Shown here: in pieces, positions 5,744-6,559 of the stretch | Position numbering within the stretch: position 1 is the first letter of the stretch | Layout: every line of letters begins with the position of its first letter | Assembly (NCBI GenBank): GCA_041648955.1 | Contig: JBAZOD010000051.1 | Coordinates: 1-6,559, forward strand | Length of the DNA: 6,559 nucleotides | Origin: JBAZOD01 sp041648955 | GTDB taxonomy: Bacteria; Patescibacteriota; Patescibacteriia; Patescibacteriales; JAQTRU01 | Direction of reading: 5' to 3' | Program-made: the position numbers and the translations under genes | The notes under the pieces: model-generated | What the model was told of the DNA's origin: nothing | Databases searched by the model: none | What the model saw: only the letters and a program-made list of their open reading frames with translations

Positions 5744-6559
5744 ATGAAATTAGACAAATTTATTTTGCCAAAGGAGGGGGATGATAGCCAGGTGATTGAA
5801 TCAATTCAGTTTTTGCCGGATCAGGTCAGGCAAGTTTTGGACGAAGCGCGTTTAATAAAAATTCCTTCTTCTTACAGTAAAATTACTGAAGTAGTCGTTA
5901 ACGGCATGGGCGGGTCAAATTTGGGAGCTGGCCTAGTAAAAGCGGTTTTTGCTGATCAAATAAAAGTTCCGATAAGCATTGTTCCTGGCTATAGTGTACC
6001 GTCGCATGTAAATAAAAATACTCTTTTTATCATTTCTTCTTATTCTGGCAACACGGAAGAGCCCTTAAGCGTTTACAATGAAGTAAAAAAAAGAGGCGCG
6101 AAAATAATGGCGATTACTTCTCGTGGTAATGGCAAGCTGGAAAAATTAATGATAAAAGATAATATTCCAGGATATATTTTTAAGCCGGAATTTAATCCTT
6201 CTAATCAGCCCAGGCTGGGCGCAGGTTATATGATCTTTGGCACAGCCGTAATGCTTGCCAAGGCAGGAGTGTTTAAAATTGATGTTAAGGAAATAAAAAA
6301 TTTGATTTCTAATTTGGAAATTTCTGACAGGAAATTAAGGCCAGCAGCAGTAAATAATCAGGCAAAAAAAATAGCTTCTGAAATTTTTGGTTATCAGCCG
6401 GTATTAATAGGGGCAGAATTTTTGATAGGTAATTTACGGATTATGCGCAATCAATTATGCGAGAATAGTAAAAATTTTTCCAGCTATTTGGTTTTGCCGG
6501 AATTAAACCATTATGCTCTGGAAAGCTTGGCTAATCCGATTAGCAACAAGAAAGATTTA
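5744..6559 (+). CDS. Bifunctional phosphoglucose/phosphomannose isomerase, C-terminus cut off by window edge
   Basis: The frame is open from the ATG at 5744 to the last base (272 residues seen; relatives are roughly 310-350). It is a SIS-fold sugar isomerase of the PGI/PMI family best known from archaea, which interconverts glucose-6-phosphate or mannose-6-phosphate with fructose-6-phosphate in the cytoplasm. The first SIS domain has VVNGMGGSNLGA at 51-62 and the phosphate-binding SSYSGNTEE at 98-106; QPRLGAGYM at 155-163 is a family signature. In the second domain, CENSKN at 239-244 (E240) and LPELNH at 251-256 (H256) match the catalytic Glu and His of the archaeal enzymes. The remaining expected catalytic Lys would lie beyond the window. 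Many relatives read NHN where this has NHY (Y257). The gene is divergent from yebC, with its own promoter and no Shine-Dalgarno sequence. It is not the classical long GPI-type isomerase. Confidence 0.9.
   Translation, partial: MKLDKFILPKEGDDSQVIESIQFLPDQVRQVLDEARLIKIPSSYSKITEVVVNGMGGSNLGAGLVKAVFADQIKVPISIVPGYSVPSHVNKNTLFIISSYSGNTEEPLSVYNEVKKRGAKIMAITSRGNGKLEKLMIKDNIPGYIFKPEFNPSNQPRLGAGYMIFGTAVMLAKAGVFKIDVKEIKNLISNLEISDRKLRPAAVNNQAKKIASEIFGYQPVLIGAEFLIGNLRIMRNQLCENSKNFSSYLVLPELNHYALESLANPISNKKDL

Noticed and set aside
5730..5744. TAAATT-ATA-AATTTA inverted repeat touching the isomerase start codon
   Set aside because: It is made only of A and T in a very AT-rich region, so it is expected by chance and would form no stable hairpin.

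Overview
The window is AT-rich and gene-dense, with short intergenic gaps and compact single-copy housekeeping genes. Poly-A/T-rich codon usage, few Shine-Dalgarno sequences and the gene set (YebC, RuvC, GT5 glycogen synthase, a short GH57 glucan hydrolase, an archaeal-style phosphoglucose/phosphomannose isomerase) suggest a bacterium of the Candidate Phyla Radiation (Patescibacteria, Parcubacteria-like). This placement is inferred from gene content and composition; no rRNA or marker phylogeny was possible.

Layout. Six genes lie on the minus strand, apparently as one transcription unit read from right to left: yebC (5595-4867), ruvC (4799-4305), glgA (4271-2805), a GH57 family protein (2760-1585), an APH-fold kinase (1579-536) and a PHP-domain protein (531 to the left edge, cut off). 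Gaps are 67, 33, 44, 5 and 4 bases. A seventh gene, the bifunctional phosphoglucose/phosphomannose isomerase, points the other way from base 5744 and runs off the right edge. The 148-base divergent region between yebC and the isomerase holds a near-consensus sigma-70-type promoter for the isomerase and two inverted repeats that could be regulatory.

How the genes fit together. YebC and RuvC form the widespread yebC-ruv neighbourhood (translation or gene-expression factor plus Holliday-junction resolvase), but ruvA and ruvB do not follow. Their place is taken by a carbohydrate block: GlgA would extend an alpha-1,4-glucan, the GH57 enzyme would cut or rearrange it, and the divergent isomerase would connect fructose-6-phosphate and mannose-6-phosphate to glucose-6-phosphate. 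The APH-fold kinase and PHP phosphoesterase-like protein are tightly coupled to the GH57 gene, but their substrates are unknown. No glgC, glgB or glgP is in the window, so a complete glycogen cycle cannot be claimed.

Nothing here is clearly a new defence or mobile system: I see no CRISPR array, insertion sequence, tRNA or rRNA. The points most worth a second look are the PHP protein with two substituted metal-ligand positions, the unassigned kinase inside a glucan operon, and the dyad symmetries in the divergent promoter region.
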